Assembly (NCBI GenBank): GCA_016806715.1
Contig: CP060531.1
Coordinates: 434,001 to 498,000 of the forward strand
Direction of reading: 5' to 3'
Length of the DNA stretch: 64,000 bases
DNA from: Thermoplasmatales archaeon
Lineage (GTDB): Archaea > Thermoplasmatota > Thermoplasmata > Thermoplasmatales > Thermoplasmataceae
In this document: piece by piece, positions 33,837-42,709 of the stretch
How the letters are laid out: every line of letters starts with the position of its first letter
How positions within the stretch are numbered: position 1 is the first letter of the stretch
Notes under the pieces: model-generated
The model's input: only the letters and a program-made list of their open reading frames with translations
Databases searched by the model: none
What the model was told of the DNA's origin: nothing
Translations under genes and position numbers: made by a program

Positions 33837-35639
33837 ATGCCTGATAACCATGAACAAACCAGAGACAAATTTGGCATGATGATAGTCATCATTTCAATAG
33901 GCAGTTATGCGGTAATATACTCCATATTTTCCGTTATGAGGTTCTTGACATACAATGCCTATGTTTATGACCTGGGCCTGAGTTCATCGCTCCTGTACAG
34001 CGCAGTACATGGGGGTGTGTACTATTTCATTCAAAATCCAGCTTCCATTACTGCAAATAAAATGATATACATTCCACTGTCTGTTATTTTTCAATTCTAC
34101 CCCAACTTTATTCCACTGCTCGTCTTTCAAGCCTGCTGGATTGCAATTGGTGCATACCCGCTATATATGATTTCCAGGAAGGTAATAGTTGATGCGAAAC
34201 TCGCCCTTTTGCCGCCTTTGCTATACCTTTTGTATTATCCTCTCGCAGGTGTGGCCTGGTACGATTTTCACTTCATGGCGATATTCCCCACTTTCTTTTT
34301 CCTTGGTTTCTGGCTATACCTGTCAGATAGGAAGGCAACCTCCGCTATAGTGTTATTTCTTGCGGCAATGACTAATTATCTTGCTGTCGTTATTGTCCTC
34401 TTCTTTGGTTTAGTGACATTACTGGGTAAAAAAGGCATTGTGTCCGCACGGTCAAGCAGGATATATGGCATCACCCTGATCATTTTTTCTGTCTTATTGC
34501 TTCTAATTATAAACATGCATTTTGGAGCTGCCTATACGGCTACAGTCTCAAATGTCACCGGGTTCCCGCAGAGCATATTCCAATATCTTTCCCTGAAATT
34601 ATTCCTGGTGTTCGCACTATTAGTTCCGCTATTCTTTATCTCTTTATATTCACCTAAGTATCTTATTCTTTCACTGCCGTATTTTGTTTTCGTCTTCTTT
34701 CAGGGAAGTCACCTCCCATACTTCAGCCCGATAAATTTTCAGTACCCTTCACTGGTAATCCCCGGGATCTTCATCTCTTTTGTATATGGTACTAGAAAAT
34801 TGAAGGATATATCCAGTAAGAAGAGCAACGGTAGAAGAATCAGGAGGATTGCCAAAGCGCTCATTGCTACAAATATTATCCTTGCCATAGTACTGACGCC
34901 GGTTGGTAGCATTATCACTGGCGATAATGCCCTTTATGACGGGCATTCAGTCATGTTATATACCGCACAGGACTCAGCCCTTAACGCAATGATTGGGCAT
35001 ATACCGGCGGGATCATCAGTAATGATACAGGCAAATATGCCTCAACTGACTGCAGGTTATAACTGGATTGTACCTTACGAATTCAATGGGAGTAATTACC
35101 CGGATTATGCGATAAATGATCCTTACGAGCATCTTTTCAACAACACCCAGGAGGTGTATCTTTCCAATACATCCCAGGAAGTCACGGTATTCAATGAGTT
35201 CCTCAATTCCGGCGAATATGCTATATTGTCGGAGCAATACGGAATTATCCTTCTTGAGAGAAATTGGACAGGAATCGCCGAGTTTACTCCGCTGATCATC
35301 AACCATTCAATATCCTTGACTGGCAAGAGTGGCATCATAGCAAGTAAAACCTTTAACTGGAGTAACAGCTTCATTGCCCCGGGGACTTATAATGTCACAA
35401 TATACCTTGGAGATACAACATTCTCTCACCTGATGTTCCGGGCATCCATCGGAAACGCCACATCACAAATCTACAACGTGAAAAATTGGAGCCTGGGATC
35501 GGGTATATATGCCTCGTGCTTGTTGCCCGTGGGGACCTCATACTTCCTGGACCCTCATTTCAGCATTTCAATGGACATTAATGGTTCGGGCATCAAAGAA
35601 GGATGGATTTCAATCACGCAAGAGAGTCCGTCACTTTAA
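33837..35639 (+). CDS. DUF2079 polytopic membrane protein (paralogue 2)
   Basis: With the start at ATG 33837 the protein is 600 residues. The in-frame GTG at 33600 would add 79 residues of unusual, T-rich-encoded sequence and is not favoured. After the first helix comes VYDLGLSSSLLYSA, then GVAWYDFHFMAIFPTFFFLG, the same DLG and DFH motifs as paralogue 1. The C-terminal outside domain has YGIILLERNWTGIAEF, then a beta-rich extension of about 100 residues rich in N-x-S/T sequons that the other two paralogues lack. It is likely a GT-C-like surface glycosylation enzyme. Confidence 0.78.
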   Translation: MPDNHEQTRDKFGMMIVIISIGSYAVIYSIFSVMRFLTYNAYVYDLGLSSSLLYSAVHGGVYYFIQNPASITANKMIYIPLSVIFQFYPNFIPLLVFQACWIAIGAYPLYMISRKVIVDAKLALLPPLLYLLYYPLAGVAWYDFHFMAIFPTFFFLGFWLYLSDRKATSAIVLFLAAMTNYLAVVIVLFFGLVTLLGKKGIVSARSSRIYGITLIIFSVLLLLIINMHFGAAYTATVSNVTGFPQSIFQYLSLKLFLVFALLVPLFFISLYSPKYLILSLPYFVFVFFQGSHLPYFSPINFQYPSLVIPGIFISFVYGTRKLKDISSKKSNGRRIRRIAKALIATNIILAIVLTPVGSIITGDNALYDGHSVMLYTAQDSALNAMIGHIPAGSSVMIQANMPQLTAGYNWIVPYEFNGSNYPDYAINDPYEHLFNNTQEVYLSNTSQEVTVFNEFLNSGEYAILSEQYGIILLERNWTGIAEFTPLIINHSISLTGKSGIIASKTFNWSNSFIAPGTYNVTIYLGDTTFSHLMFRASIGNATSQIYNVKNWSLGSGIYASCLLPVGTSYFLDPHFSISMDINGSGIKEGWISITQESPSL

Positions 35640-35752
35640 ACCAGTAGTCTAAGAAATAAGACAACGGTTTTCGTAGATATATGCAAGTGATAATGTAAGT
35701 GACAGTATTTCAGTGATTTTACAGGGAAACTTTAAATTCTCCGTTTTCCATA

Positions 35753-36988
35753 ATGACGGCAATGAATAAAGGCAAAAACTCCCTTAGCTTTAAGATTAGA
35801 TCTGGGGAGCAAACTTCCATTAACAGTGATCCTACTTTTTTTTCTGATAAGAATTTTGTTATCATAAACTGGCGCGATATCCTTAATCCAAAAGCCGGTG
35901 GAGCTGAGAGATACTGCTATGAGATGGCAAGGAGGCTGGCAAGCGATGGCATAAAGGTTACATGGATAACATCAGGATTTGAAGGCGCACCATCTCAAGA
36001 GTACCATGAAGGGATCAAGATATTACGTGTTGGCAATGTTTTCACGGTTTATTTGGCAATGATCGGTAAATTCATCAGGAACAGGAAGAATTCATACATC
36101 CTTGAATCCGTTAATGCCATACCGTTTCTATCAGCAATGCTCAGCAGGAAGAATAAGACGGTCATGATTCATCACCTGATACCATATTCTGTGTTCAGAG
36201 AGAAACTCGGATTTCTGGCACCGGTTGCATATTTCCTTCAGAATGTTCTCAATCCCGTACTTTATAGAAAAGCCAGAGTCATAACTAACAGTGAATCCAC
36301 TAAGAAGGAGCTTCTGGATCAGGGGTACAGGGACGTAAACATCGTGAAGACCGGCGTTGACTCCGGTTTCTATAAACCGACGATAAAGATGGATTATATA
36401 GTTGCTCCTGGCCCGCTGAGACCGTGGAAGAATCATTCAGACATATTGACTGCGCATTCAATTCTCCCTGATAATTTTCATCTCTTCATATTCGGTGCGG
36501 CAGAGTCCGAAGGGTATTTACAGTTACTTAAGGCCAAGGCTATCAGCCTTGGCACCAGGGAACGGGTGCATTTCCTTGGCAAGATATCAGACGATGAAAA
36601 GAGGAAGCTGTTTTCTATATCAAAACTTTCGTTTGGAGCCTCTGTAAAGGAGGGCTGGGGATTGAGCAATATGGAATCACAGTCATTCGGCTGTCCGGTT
36701 GTAGCCTACGATGTCCCTGGTGTCAGGGACTCTGTGAGGAATTATGTAACGGGGAGGCTGGTTGAATTCGGAAACATTACAGCTTTGGCCTCCAGCGCCA
36801 CGGAACTTCTTACGAACAGCAGTCTCCTCAATCAGTATTCAGAAAGATCAATTTCATGGTCCAGGAACTTTCAATGGCAGGAATGCTACAGGGACTTTCT
36901 GAATGCTACGGTAACATACGGCAGGAAACTCAAAGCCGAGGCGCCTGAAAACCGGTTTGATCTTTTTGCAAGATTGAGGGCACGTTAA
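35753..36988 (+). CDS. Family 4 glycosyltransferase
   Basis: A 411-residue protein with the two-Rossmann GT-B layout. The acceptor-domain start has NWRDILNPKAGGAERYCYEM (about residues 43-62), where GGAE is the glycine-rich loop of GT4 enzymes. The donor domain has APGPLRPWKNH and the E-x7-E motif in SVKEGWGLSNMESQSFGCPV (about 298-317). It transfers a nucleotide-activated sugar with retention of configuration. The first of several GT4 genes in the island, it is nine bases from the next one and likely co-transcribed. The start is ATG 35753 or ATG 35759. Confidence 0.88.
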   Translation: MTAMNKGKNSLSFKIRSGEQTSINSDPTFFSDKNFVIINWRDILNPKAGGAERYCYEMARRLASDGIKVTWITSGFEGAPSQEYHEGIKILRVGNVFTVYLAMIGKFIRNRKNSYILESVNAIPFLSAMLSRKNKTVMIHHLIPYSVFREKLGFLAPVAYFLQNVLNPVLYRKARVITNSESTKKELLDQGYRDVNIVKTGVDSGFYKPTIKMDYIVAPGPLRPWKNHSDILTAHSILPDNFHLFIFGAAESEGYLQLLKAKAISLGTRERVHFLGKISDDEKRKLFSISKLSFGASVKEGWGLSNMESQSFGCPVVAYDVPGVRDSVRNYVTGRLVEFGNITALASSATELLTNSSLLNQYSERSISWSRNFQWQECYRDFLNATVTYGRKLKAEAPENRFDLFARLRAR

Positions 36989-37021
36989 TAAACAGATTTG
37001 GAATCAGCATTCAAAGGTGCA

Positions 37022-38128
37022 ATGTCGTACAATAAATCAGAGGGGCTGGGTCAGGATTTGAATGGCAGGAACAATTCTGCCGTTATTTCATGTTCTCCAT
37101 TGCGCAGCGGGTTGGGGACGTACTCAAAGCTCCTTTACGATCTTGGGTTTTTTGAAAGCCTTGTTTTCTTCAGGAAGTCATCTGTTAGCGATGAGTCTGG
37201 GTATGAGAGTGTTATTAAACCGAAACCTGGACTATACTCAGCCCGTGCAATGCTCTCCGCCTTTGGAATCTCCTTCTGGAAAAAGTATATTCAAAAATAT
37301 GGGTTTGCCCATCTTACATCCCCGGAATTTTTTCATTTGGCGAGATTTAACAAAAACTTAACCGGGACTGTTCATGACCTGCAGCCCATTGACGATAGGG
37401 TTTCAAGGAGTGCCTATTCGTATGCTTTCAAAAGGTACATGAAGAAGAACTATTCAGCAATGGGCAGGATGAAGGGAGTCGTGGCAATATCCAACGTAAC
37501 GGCCCAGAAGATCGGGGAGAAAATTCCTGATGTTGATCCAGTGGTCATTCACCAGTGGACCGACAACAGATTCATCTTCCGTGACAGGAAGACCGTGCGA
37601 GATCAGCTTGGGATAGATGAGAAGACCAGGATCATACTGAATGTAAGTTCCACTGAACCAAGAAAGAACCTGGAATTCCTCCCCAGGATAATCGACAAGC
37701 TTCCTGAGGACTTCACCCTGCTTAGAATAGGTCAAAAGTCACCTCTCCTGGAAAGGATCGAGAGCCATAGGTTCGTGAATATAGAATCAGTGGCTGATGC
37801 AATTTACCCGCTATATTTCAATGCAGCAGACGTCTACCTCAGCCCCAGCCTGAGAGAGGGATTCGGCAGGCCCACCATAGAGGCTGTAAACTCCTCCCTT
37901 CCCGTGGTGGTATCAAATATCCCTATCAACAGGGAAATTCTCAGGGACCAGAAATTTCTGGCAGACCCCGATGATCCCGGCGATTATGTTTCTAGAGTCC
38001 AGCAAATGGCAGATATGGATGAAAAGGAAAGGAAAACCCTCTACTCCTCATTGGGAAACTATTACAGGGAAGAAAGAGCTCGAAAGGAGTATGCAGACTT
38101 TTATGAAAAATTAGGTGGAGTGACCTGA
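37022..38128 (+). CDS. Family 4 glycosyltransferase
   Basis: A GT-B enzyme of about 368 residues. The region LNVSSTEPRKNLEFLPRII (about 205-223) and the donor motif SLREGFGRPTIEAVNSSLPV (about 277-296) are typical of GT4 mannosyl/glucosyl transferases. ATG 37022 has AGGTG just upstream; a TTG at 36998 would add eight residues. It lies between a GT4 gene and a DUF2079 gene whose GTG start follows its stop directly, so the three are one unit. Substrates cannot be read. Confidence 0.86.
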   Translation: MSYNKSEGLGQDLNGRNNSAVISCSPLRSGLGTYSKLLYDLGFFESLVFFRKSSVSDESGYESVIKPKPGLYSARAMLSAFGISFWKKYIQKYGFAHLTSPEFFHLARFNKNLTGTVHDLQPIDDRVSRSAYSYAFKRYMKKNYSAMGRMKGVVAISNVTAQKIGEKIPDVDPVVIHQWTDNRFIFRDRKTVRDQLGIDEKTRIILNVSSTEPRKNLEFLPRIIDKLPEDFTLLRIGQKSPLLERIESHRFVNIESVADAIYPLYFNAADVYLSPSLREGFGRPTIEAVNSSLPVVVSNIPINREILRDQKFLADPDDPGDYVSRVQQMADMDEKERKTLYSSLGNYYREERARKEYADFYEKLGGVT

Positions 38129-39730
38129 GTGGATAGTACAGCTACAAACGATACAGCCGATGGAAAGGTGCAGCTAAACTCTCGCTACATGCTTGTTCTT
38201 GTCCTTGCTCTTATACTGTACAATGCAGCATGGATCTACGTGAGTTATATTAGATACACATCCCTGAACTATTCAGTCTGGGATCTCGGCGTTAATTACG
38301 AAAGGGCGTGGCAGGTTCTACACGGATCACTGACGTCATTGCCGGATTTTGTTTCTTTCTTTACGACGGATTTCATAGTAGTTCTTCTCTCTCCGCTTTC
38401 TATGCTGGACCAGTTATCATCGTTGCTTGCAGCCCAACTTGCAGCAATGGACATTTCATGCATCCTGTTATACGGGATAGCAATGTATACGCTTCATGAC
38501 AGGTGGAAGGCCATTGCCATCTCTTCCGCATTTCTCTTTTACCCGCCGCTGGCCGGCATAACATGGTTCGACTTTCATTACCAGGTATTCTTCATCCCAT
38601 TCTTCCTGGCCGGATACTTGCTTTACTTGCGGGGACATTACATACCCTCAGGAATACTGATGGTACTGAGCGGAACGGTGCGCTTCCCTTACGTAATCTT
38701 TCCATTCCTTTTTTCTCTGATCATCATTCTTAATGAACTTCGCACGGGACATGACCTTGTTACCAGGAACCGGCTGTGGTATGCGGCAATTCTTTTTCCA
38801 TCAACTCTAGCTCTTCTCATTGCAGGATATGTTGAGAGCAAAGGAATGACATACATTCATTTTCTTGCTTCGTCATTTGGGGGACCCACAAGTTTCCAGC
38901 ATACTCCGGAGACGATCGCTTTAACCATATTTTTCATGTTTATATTTGTTCTTTTCATACCGCTGGTTTCCAGGAAATGGCTCTTATTTTTGATACCGTT
39001 CATCGCCCTGATTATAATATCCTCAAACACATATTTCCTTTATCCTCAATTTTTCCACCGGCAGTATGGTGGCCTGTACATACCATTCATTTTTCTTGGC
39101 CTTATCGACTCTGTAGTTGTGCTGAGAGATTATCTGAAGGTTCATGGCCACAACGGGAGGAAAATCATTAAAAAAATCAGGTGGCTGTCAAAGCATTCAG
39201 TTACAGCAATTTTTGTAGTAATGCTGGTATCCATTCCTTTTTTCCAGCCATACGGGCCGCTGAACTTTGCAAGTCCAAACAATTTTTACCTGGGCAGGGA
39301 AATTTCAAGCTCTAACTTAACGCAGTTAAATGGCCTCAACACAGTTATTTCCCTCATACCGGCAAATGCAACCGAGATACTGGTGCAGAACAACCTTCCT
39401 GAATATTTTCCTAGAACATTGTACAATAACACAATTCTTGCGCCGCCAATCGTCAACTTCGTGAATTTTTCCCTCTATTCAATTGAGATGAATATGTTCA
39501 ATGTAACTGGACTTGGGGCAATAATGGCTCAATATCCGTTGGAGTATGTTCTGCTTGATTATGCATCCAGCCAGTTCACTGCCGGAAACCCCAGTCTGCA
39601 CAATATGTCAGAGTTGATGGTCAGTTCCGGATATTATGGCGTTTATGCACAAAATGGTATCATTGTGCTCCTTGAGCGCAACTATACAGGGCATCCAGTG
39701 ATGATGGTTGGGACTCAATATTTCCAGTGA
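38129..39730 (+). CDS. DUF2079 polytopic membrane protein (paralogue 3)
   Basis: A 533-residue membrane protein starting at GTG directly after the upstream stop, with GGTGGAG as the ribosome-binding site. It repeats the paralogue plan: YSVWDLGVNYERAW after helix 1, GITWFDFHYQVFFIPFFLAG near residue 150 and a C-terminal outside domain with GIIVLLERNYTG close to the end. It is translationally coupled to two GT4 enzymes, which supports a role in the same glycan pathway. Confidence 0.8.
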   Translation: MDSTATNDTADGKVQLNSRYMLVLVLALILYNAAWIYVSYIRYTSLNYSVWDLGVNYERAWQVLHGSLTSLPDFVSFFTTDFIVVLLSPLSMLDQLSSLLAAQLAAMDISCILLYGIAMYTLHDRWKAIAISSAFLFYPPLAGITWFDFHYQVFFIPFFLAGYLLYLRGHYIPSGILMVLSGTVRFPYVIFPFLFSLIIILNELRTGHDLVTRNRLWYAAILFPSTLALLIAGYVESKGMTYIHFLASSFGGPTSFQHTPETIALTIFFMFIFVLFIPLVSRKWLLFLIPFIALIIISSNTYFLYPQFFHRQYGGLYIPFIFLGLIDSVVVLRDYLKVHGHNGRKIIKKIRWLSKHSVTAIFVVMLVSIPFFQPYGPLNFASPNNFYLGREISSSNLTQLNGLNTVISLIPANATEILVQNNLPEYFPRTLYNNTILAPPIVNFVNFSLYSIEMNMFNVTGLGAIMAQYPLEYVLLDYASSQFTAGNPSLHNMSELMVSSGYYGVYAQNGIIVLLERNYTGHPVMMVGTQYFQ

Positions 39731-39911
39731 TAATTGGGTATAAGCATTCTACATGTAAGCTGCAGAATCATTTCTTAGCCAAACATGGAGAAAAAGAACG
39801 TGTTTTACAGATATTCTGCATTGGCTTGGCTTTTTCAACCCGTACGGATAAACTGCAAAATGCAGGTTGAGGGAAATCTTTATCATTGGTTCACCATTTA
39901 TTGTGTATTAT

Positions 39912-40469
39912 ATGGATATCCATGAAATTAGCGAATACATCGAATCGGGAGTAGAAGCGCGGAAAGCACTTGATCCATCTCTGGTTCTGGAAACAGGCAA
40001 TGAAATCGCAAGGTGTTTTGGCAAAGGCGGAAAACTGATTATTTTTGGAAACGGGGGGAGCGCGGCTGACGCCCAACATATTGCTGCGGAATTTGTGGGA
40101 AGGTTTGAAAAGGAACGCAGATCACTTCCAGCCCTGGCCCTTAATACAAACACATCCTCTATCACCGCGATTGGAAATGATTACAGTTTTGATGCAATAT
40201 TTTCTCGCCAGATTGAAGCGTTTGCTGCGAAAGGCGATGTTGTGGTCGGAATTTCAACCAGTGGCAACTCCGCCAATGTAAATAGTGCGCTTGAAAAAGC
40301 CAACTCCGTGGGGTGTATGACAATTGCTCTTACTGGCAGGACTGGAGGAAAAATGGCAGGAATTGCGAAGAAGTCAATTATTGTCAGGAGCAACAGGACC
40401 TCAATAATACAGGAAGTACACATTGCAATAGGACACATGTGGTCAAAGATTGTGGAGGACACTATCTGA
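39912..40469 (+). CDS. gmhA: Phosphoheptose isomerase (sedoheptulose-7-phosphate isomerase)
   Basis: A SIS-domain protein of 185 residues from ATG 39912; an in-frame TTG at 39867 would add 15 residues with no conserved character. FGNGGSAADAQHIAAEFVGR (about 44-63) and VVVGISTSGNSANV (about 106-119) are the diagnostic GmhA motifs, including the Ser/Thr phosphate-binding loop and the metal-binding His. A terminal HIAIGHMWSKIVE includes the second catalytic His. It makes D-glycero-D-manno-heptose 7-phosphate, the entry step of the heptose pathway whose other enzymes are nearby. An AT-rich element around 39880 may be its promoter. Confidence 0.92.
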   Translation: MDIHEISEYIESGVEARKALDPSLVLETGNEIARCFGKGGKLIIFGNGGSAADAQHIAAEFVGRFEKERRSLPALALNTNTSSITAIGNDYSFDAIFSRQIEAFAAKGDVVVGISTSGNSANVNSALEKANSVGCMTIALTGRTGGKMAGIAKKSIIVRSNRTSIIQEVHIAIGHMWSKIVEDTI

Positions 40470-40521
40470 GAGCACGCATCACTCTTTCTCTGTATTAAAG
40501 TAAGAGACGCCATTAATTGCC

Positions 40522-40644
40522 CTACATCTTCAGCTCCCTTATGCACTTAATTAAAAGGTTGAAGCGATCAGAATCTATGGATTCAATAACAGCTTCAGAG
40601 GATGACTCTATTTCAGCCTCGCTGCGCGGCTTCTGCACACTCAC
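40522..40644 (-). CDS. Small hypothetical protein (40 aa) or gene remnant
   Basis: A 40-codon frame from GTG to TAG reading SVQKPRSEAEIESSSEAVIE and ending NLLIKCIRELKM. The even hydrophobic pattern suggests real or once-real coding. The ending vaguely recalls small KEOPS Pcc1-like proteins, but the frame is too short to claim this. The remaining intergenic sequence to 40813 holds nothing recognisable beyond a small CTCCA/TGGAG hairpin near 40758. Confidence 0.3.
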   Translation of the reverse strand: MSVQKPRSEAEIESSSEAVIESIDSDRFNLLIKCIRELKM

Positions 40645-40813
40645 CCTTAATCCAGAGAATCAGGATGAGGGGCGTTGCCGAATGGAGTAGTGAATAACTG
40701 TTGAGACCAGCAATCAATCCAGCCCGGCAAATCGTGGTATAATTCAGGCCACATTATCTCCATTTCTGGAGCATTTTACCAACTTCAAATTTCATTGAAG
40801 CAGAGATTTGCCT

Positions 40814-41578
40814 TTATGTTATCCTGCCCACGTACATCCTGGTAACGAACTTCAGTGTTACCGATGCATCTTTCTCGTATGTCATGAAAGCATCCTGCAG
40901 TTCCTTCATCATGGGATCATGCCCTGCATTCTCCTGTCCGAGGCTGTATGGCATTGATTCTTGCATTCTGGCAAGTTCACCGCTGGTCATCGAGAGTTCG
41001 CTGCTAAACTGGTTGTAGTCGAAACTCCAGCTGAAGAATTCCGTGATCTGCTCGTTGGTCAGTACATCGCTGCCTGAGGCGAGATAGTCTTTGCAATACT
41101 TCCTGCATATTCTTTCATATTCATTGGAGAAACCATCCCTGAGATCAACATCGTTCCAGATCATGGCAACGAGGTTAGGCGCCTTCAGTATTCTCCGGAA
41201 TTCATTCCTTGTTTTCTGCTGGTCAACGCCTATGAAAGCGTGTCCTATTGTAATCATGCTAACGCTGTTTCTCTCCAAGCCCGTGTTTTGCGTATTGCCG
41301 TTGATAAATTGAACATTGTTGAAACCTGAGAGTAATCTTTTGGTTCTATCGACAAATTCGTCATTACGCTCAACGCATATAACATCATTTCCATGCTCAA
41401 CAAAAATTCTTGCAATGAGGTCTCTGCCACAACCTATGTTTGCAACCGTCATTTTCGAATTCAGGAGAAATTTATCCGTAAGTATCTGTTTTATTTTCTG
41501 TGCGTATGGGATAGTGGAGGCATTGCCACTGTGTGTTTCATCAGTATTAATTCCCTCGTTCACAAAAAGAGATTCCAA
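40814..41578 (-). CDS. Class I SAM-dependent methyltransferase
   Basis: A 254-residue protein with motif I VANIGCGRDLIARIFVEHG (about residues 44-62), the acidic end of strand 2 ICVERNDEF and the post-I region NGNTQNTGLERNSVSMITIG. These form a standard Rossmann-like SAM-binding domain similar to UbiE/YcgJ-type enzymes. The C-terminal third is helical. Substrate is unknown; its place among sugar genes suggests sugar or glycolipid methylation. It is a lone minus-strand gene divergent from the epimerase at 41791. Confidence 0.82.
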   Translation of the reverse strand: MESLFVNEGINTDETHSGNASTIPYAQKIKQILTDKFLLNSKMTVANIGCGRDLIARIFVEHGNDVICVERNDEFVDRTKRLLSGFNNVQFINGNTQNTGLERNSVSMITIGHAFIGVDQQKTRNEFRRILKAPNLVAMIWNDVDLRDGFSNEYERICRKYCKDYLASGSDVLTNEQITEFFSWSFDYNQFSSELSMTSGELARMQESMPYSLGQENAGHDPMMKELQDAFMTYEKDASVTLKFVTRMYVGRIT

Positions 41579-41790
41579 GTGAATTATTAATCCTTATCAA
41601 TGCTCAATATTTCCAGCAGGAGTTTTAATATTCATAATGGGTGATAGATGGAACTTAACACCAATATTAAGTTTGATATCGATTAGATGATAAACCCTAT
41701 GAAATTAGATGAGGAATACGACCATGTAAAAATACCATGGGCGGTCTCTATGACCTGATCTTTTTTATCTTTCCTGATATTTCCCTAACC

Positions 41791-42708
41791 ATGGATATAA
41801 TTTCTGGCAAGAAGATAATCGTAACCGGTGGTGCCGGATTCATAGGAAGCAACCTCGTTGATCGCCTTTCTAAGAATAACGAGGTTCTTGTGATTGATAA
41901 CATGCACACCGGGAGCGAAAATAACATAGAGGGTGCTAAAAAAGAGGGAAAGGTAACTTTCCAGAAAGGGGATGCCAAAGACATCGGCAAATCCGCGTTC
42001 AAGGCTGATTATGTTTTCCACATAGGCATATATTCCGCATCACCAATGTACAGGGCCAACCCGCACCTTATAGCTGATGTGGTTGACGGTATGATTAGCG
42101 TCCTTGAATACGCAAAATCCAATGGATCAAAAGTGGTTTTTGCCTCCACATCCTCCATATACAATAGTGTAGACCCACCCCACAGGGAAGACTGCATCCC
42201 CCTAGTGACTGATTACTATACTGAAGCAAGGATAGCAGCAGAACGCGTTTCCGAACTTTATTGCAAACTCAACGGACAGACAGTTTCTGCAGTCAGGTTC
42301 TTTTCCGTTTACGGATGGCATGAAGAGGCAAAGAAGGAATATGCCAATCTCGTCACTCAATTTATGTGGGCAATAAAGAAGGGCGAACAACCGATCATAT
42401 ACGGCGACGGCAAGCAGAGGCGGGATTTCATCTTTGTTGACGATGTAGTCGAGATACTGATTCGATCGTCCCAGTTGAAAGGATACAATGTCATTAACGC
42501 GGGAACAGGCAGGAATTACGATCTCAATGAGATGCTGGAGAAACTGGACAGATACATGGGTAAGGAAGTAAAAGCAAAATATATCGAAATGCCGGTCAAG
42601 AACTATGTGATGGAAACTCTCGCAGATACAACAAGGCTCAAGAGTCTGCTAAATTATGAACCAAAGGTTTCGCTGGATGATGGGATAAAGAAATTACTGG
42701 GAATCTAA
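41791..42708 (+). CDS. NAD-dependent sugar-nucleotide epimerase/dehydratase
   Basis: A 305-residue extended short-chain dehydrogenase from ATG 41791. The cofactor motif TGGAGFIGSN is close to the start, ASTSSIYNS and the catalytic Y-x-x-x-(K/R) variant YYTEARIAAERV follow. The canonical Lys of YxxxK is replaced by Arg here (YTEAR), which is unusual. The upstream in-frame ATG at 41737 adds a hydrophobic stretch that is not part of the fold. It precedes the heptose kinase gene by one base, so it may act on a GDP- or other NDP-heptose or on an unrelated sugar nucleotide. Confidence 0.85.
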   Translation: MDIISGKKIIVTGGAGFIGSNLVDRLSKNNEVLVIDNMHTGSENNIEGAKKEGKVTFQKGDAKDIGKSAFKADYVFHIGIYSASPMYRANPHLIADVVDGMISVLEYAKSNGSKVVFASTSSIYNSVDPPHREDCIPLVTDYYTEARIAAERVSELYCKLNGQTVSAVRFFSVYGWHEEAKKEYANLVTQFMWAIKKGEQPIIYGDGKQRRDFIFVDDVVEILIRSSQLKGYNVINAGTGRNYDLNEMLEKLDRYMGKEVKAKYIEMPVKNYVMETLADTTRLKSLLNYEPKVSLDDGIKKLLGI

Positions 42709-42709
42709 G

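Noticed and set aside
40645-40813. Possible structural RNA (short hairpin CTCCA/TGGAG)
   Set aside because: The stem is only five base pairs and no tRNA, 5S or other RNA pattern is recognisable.
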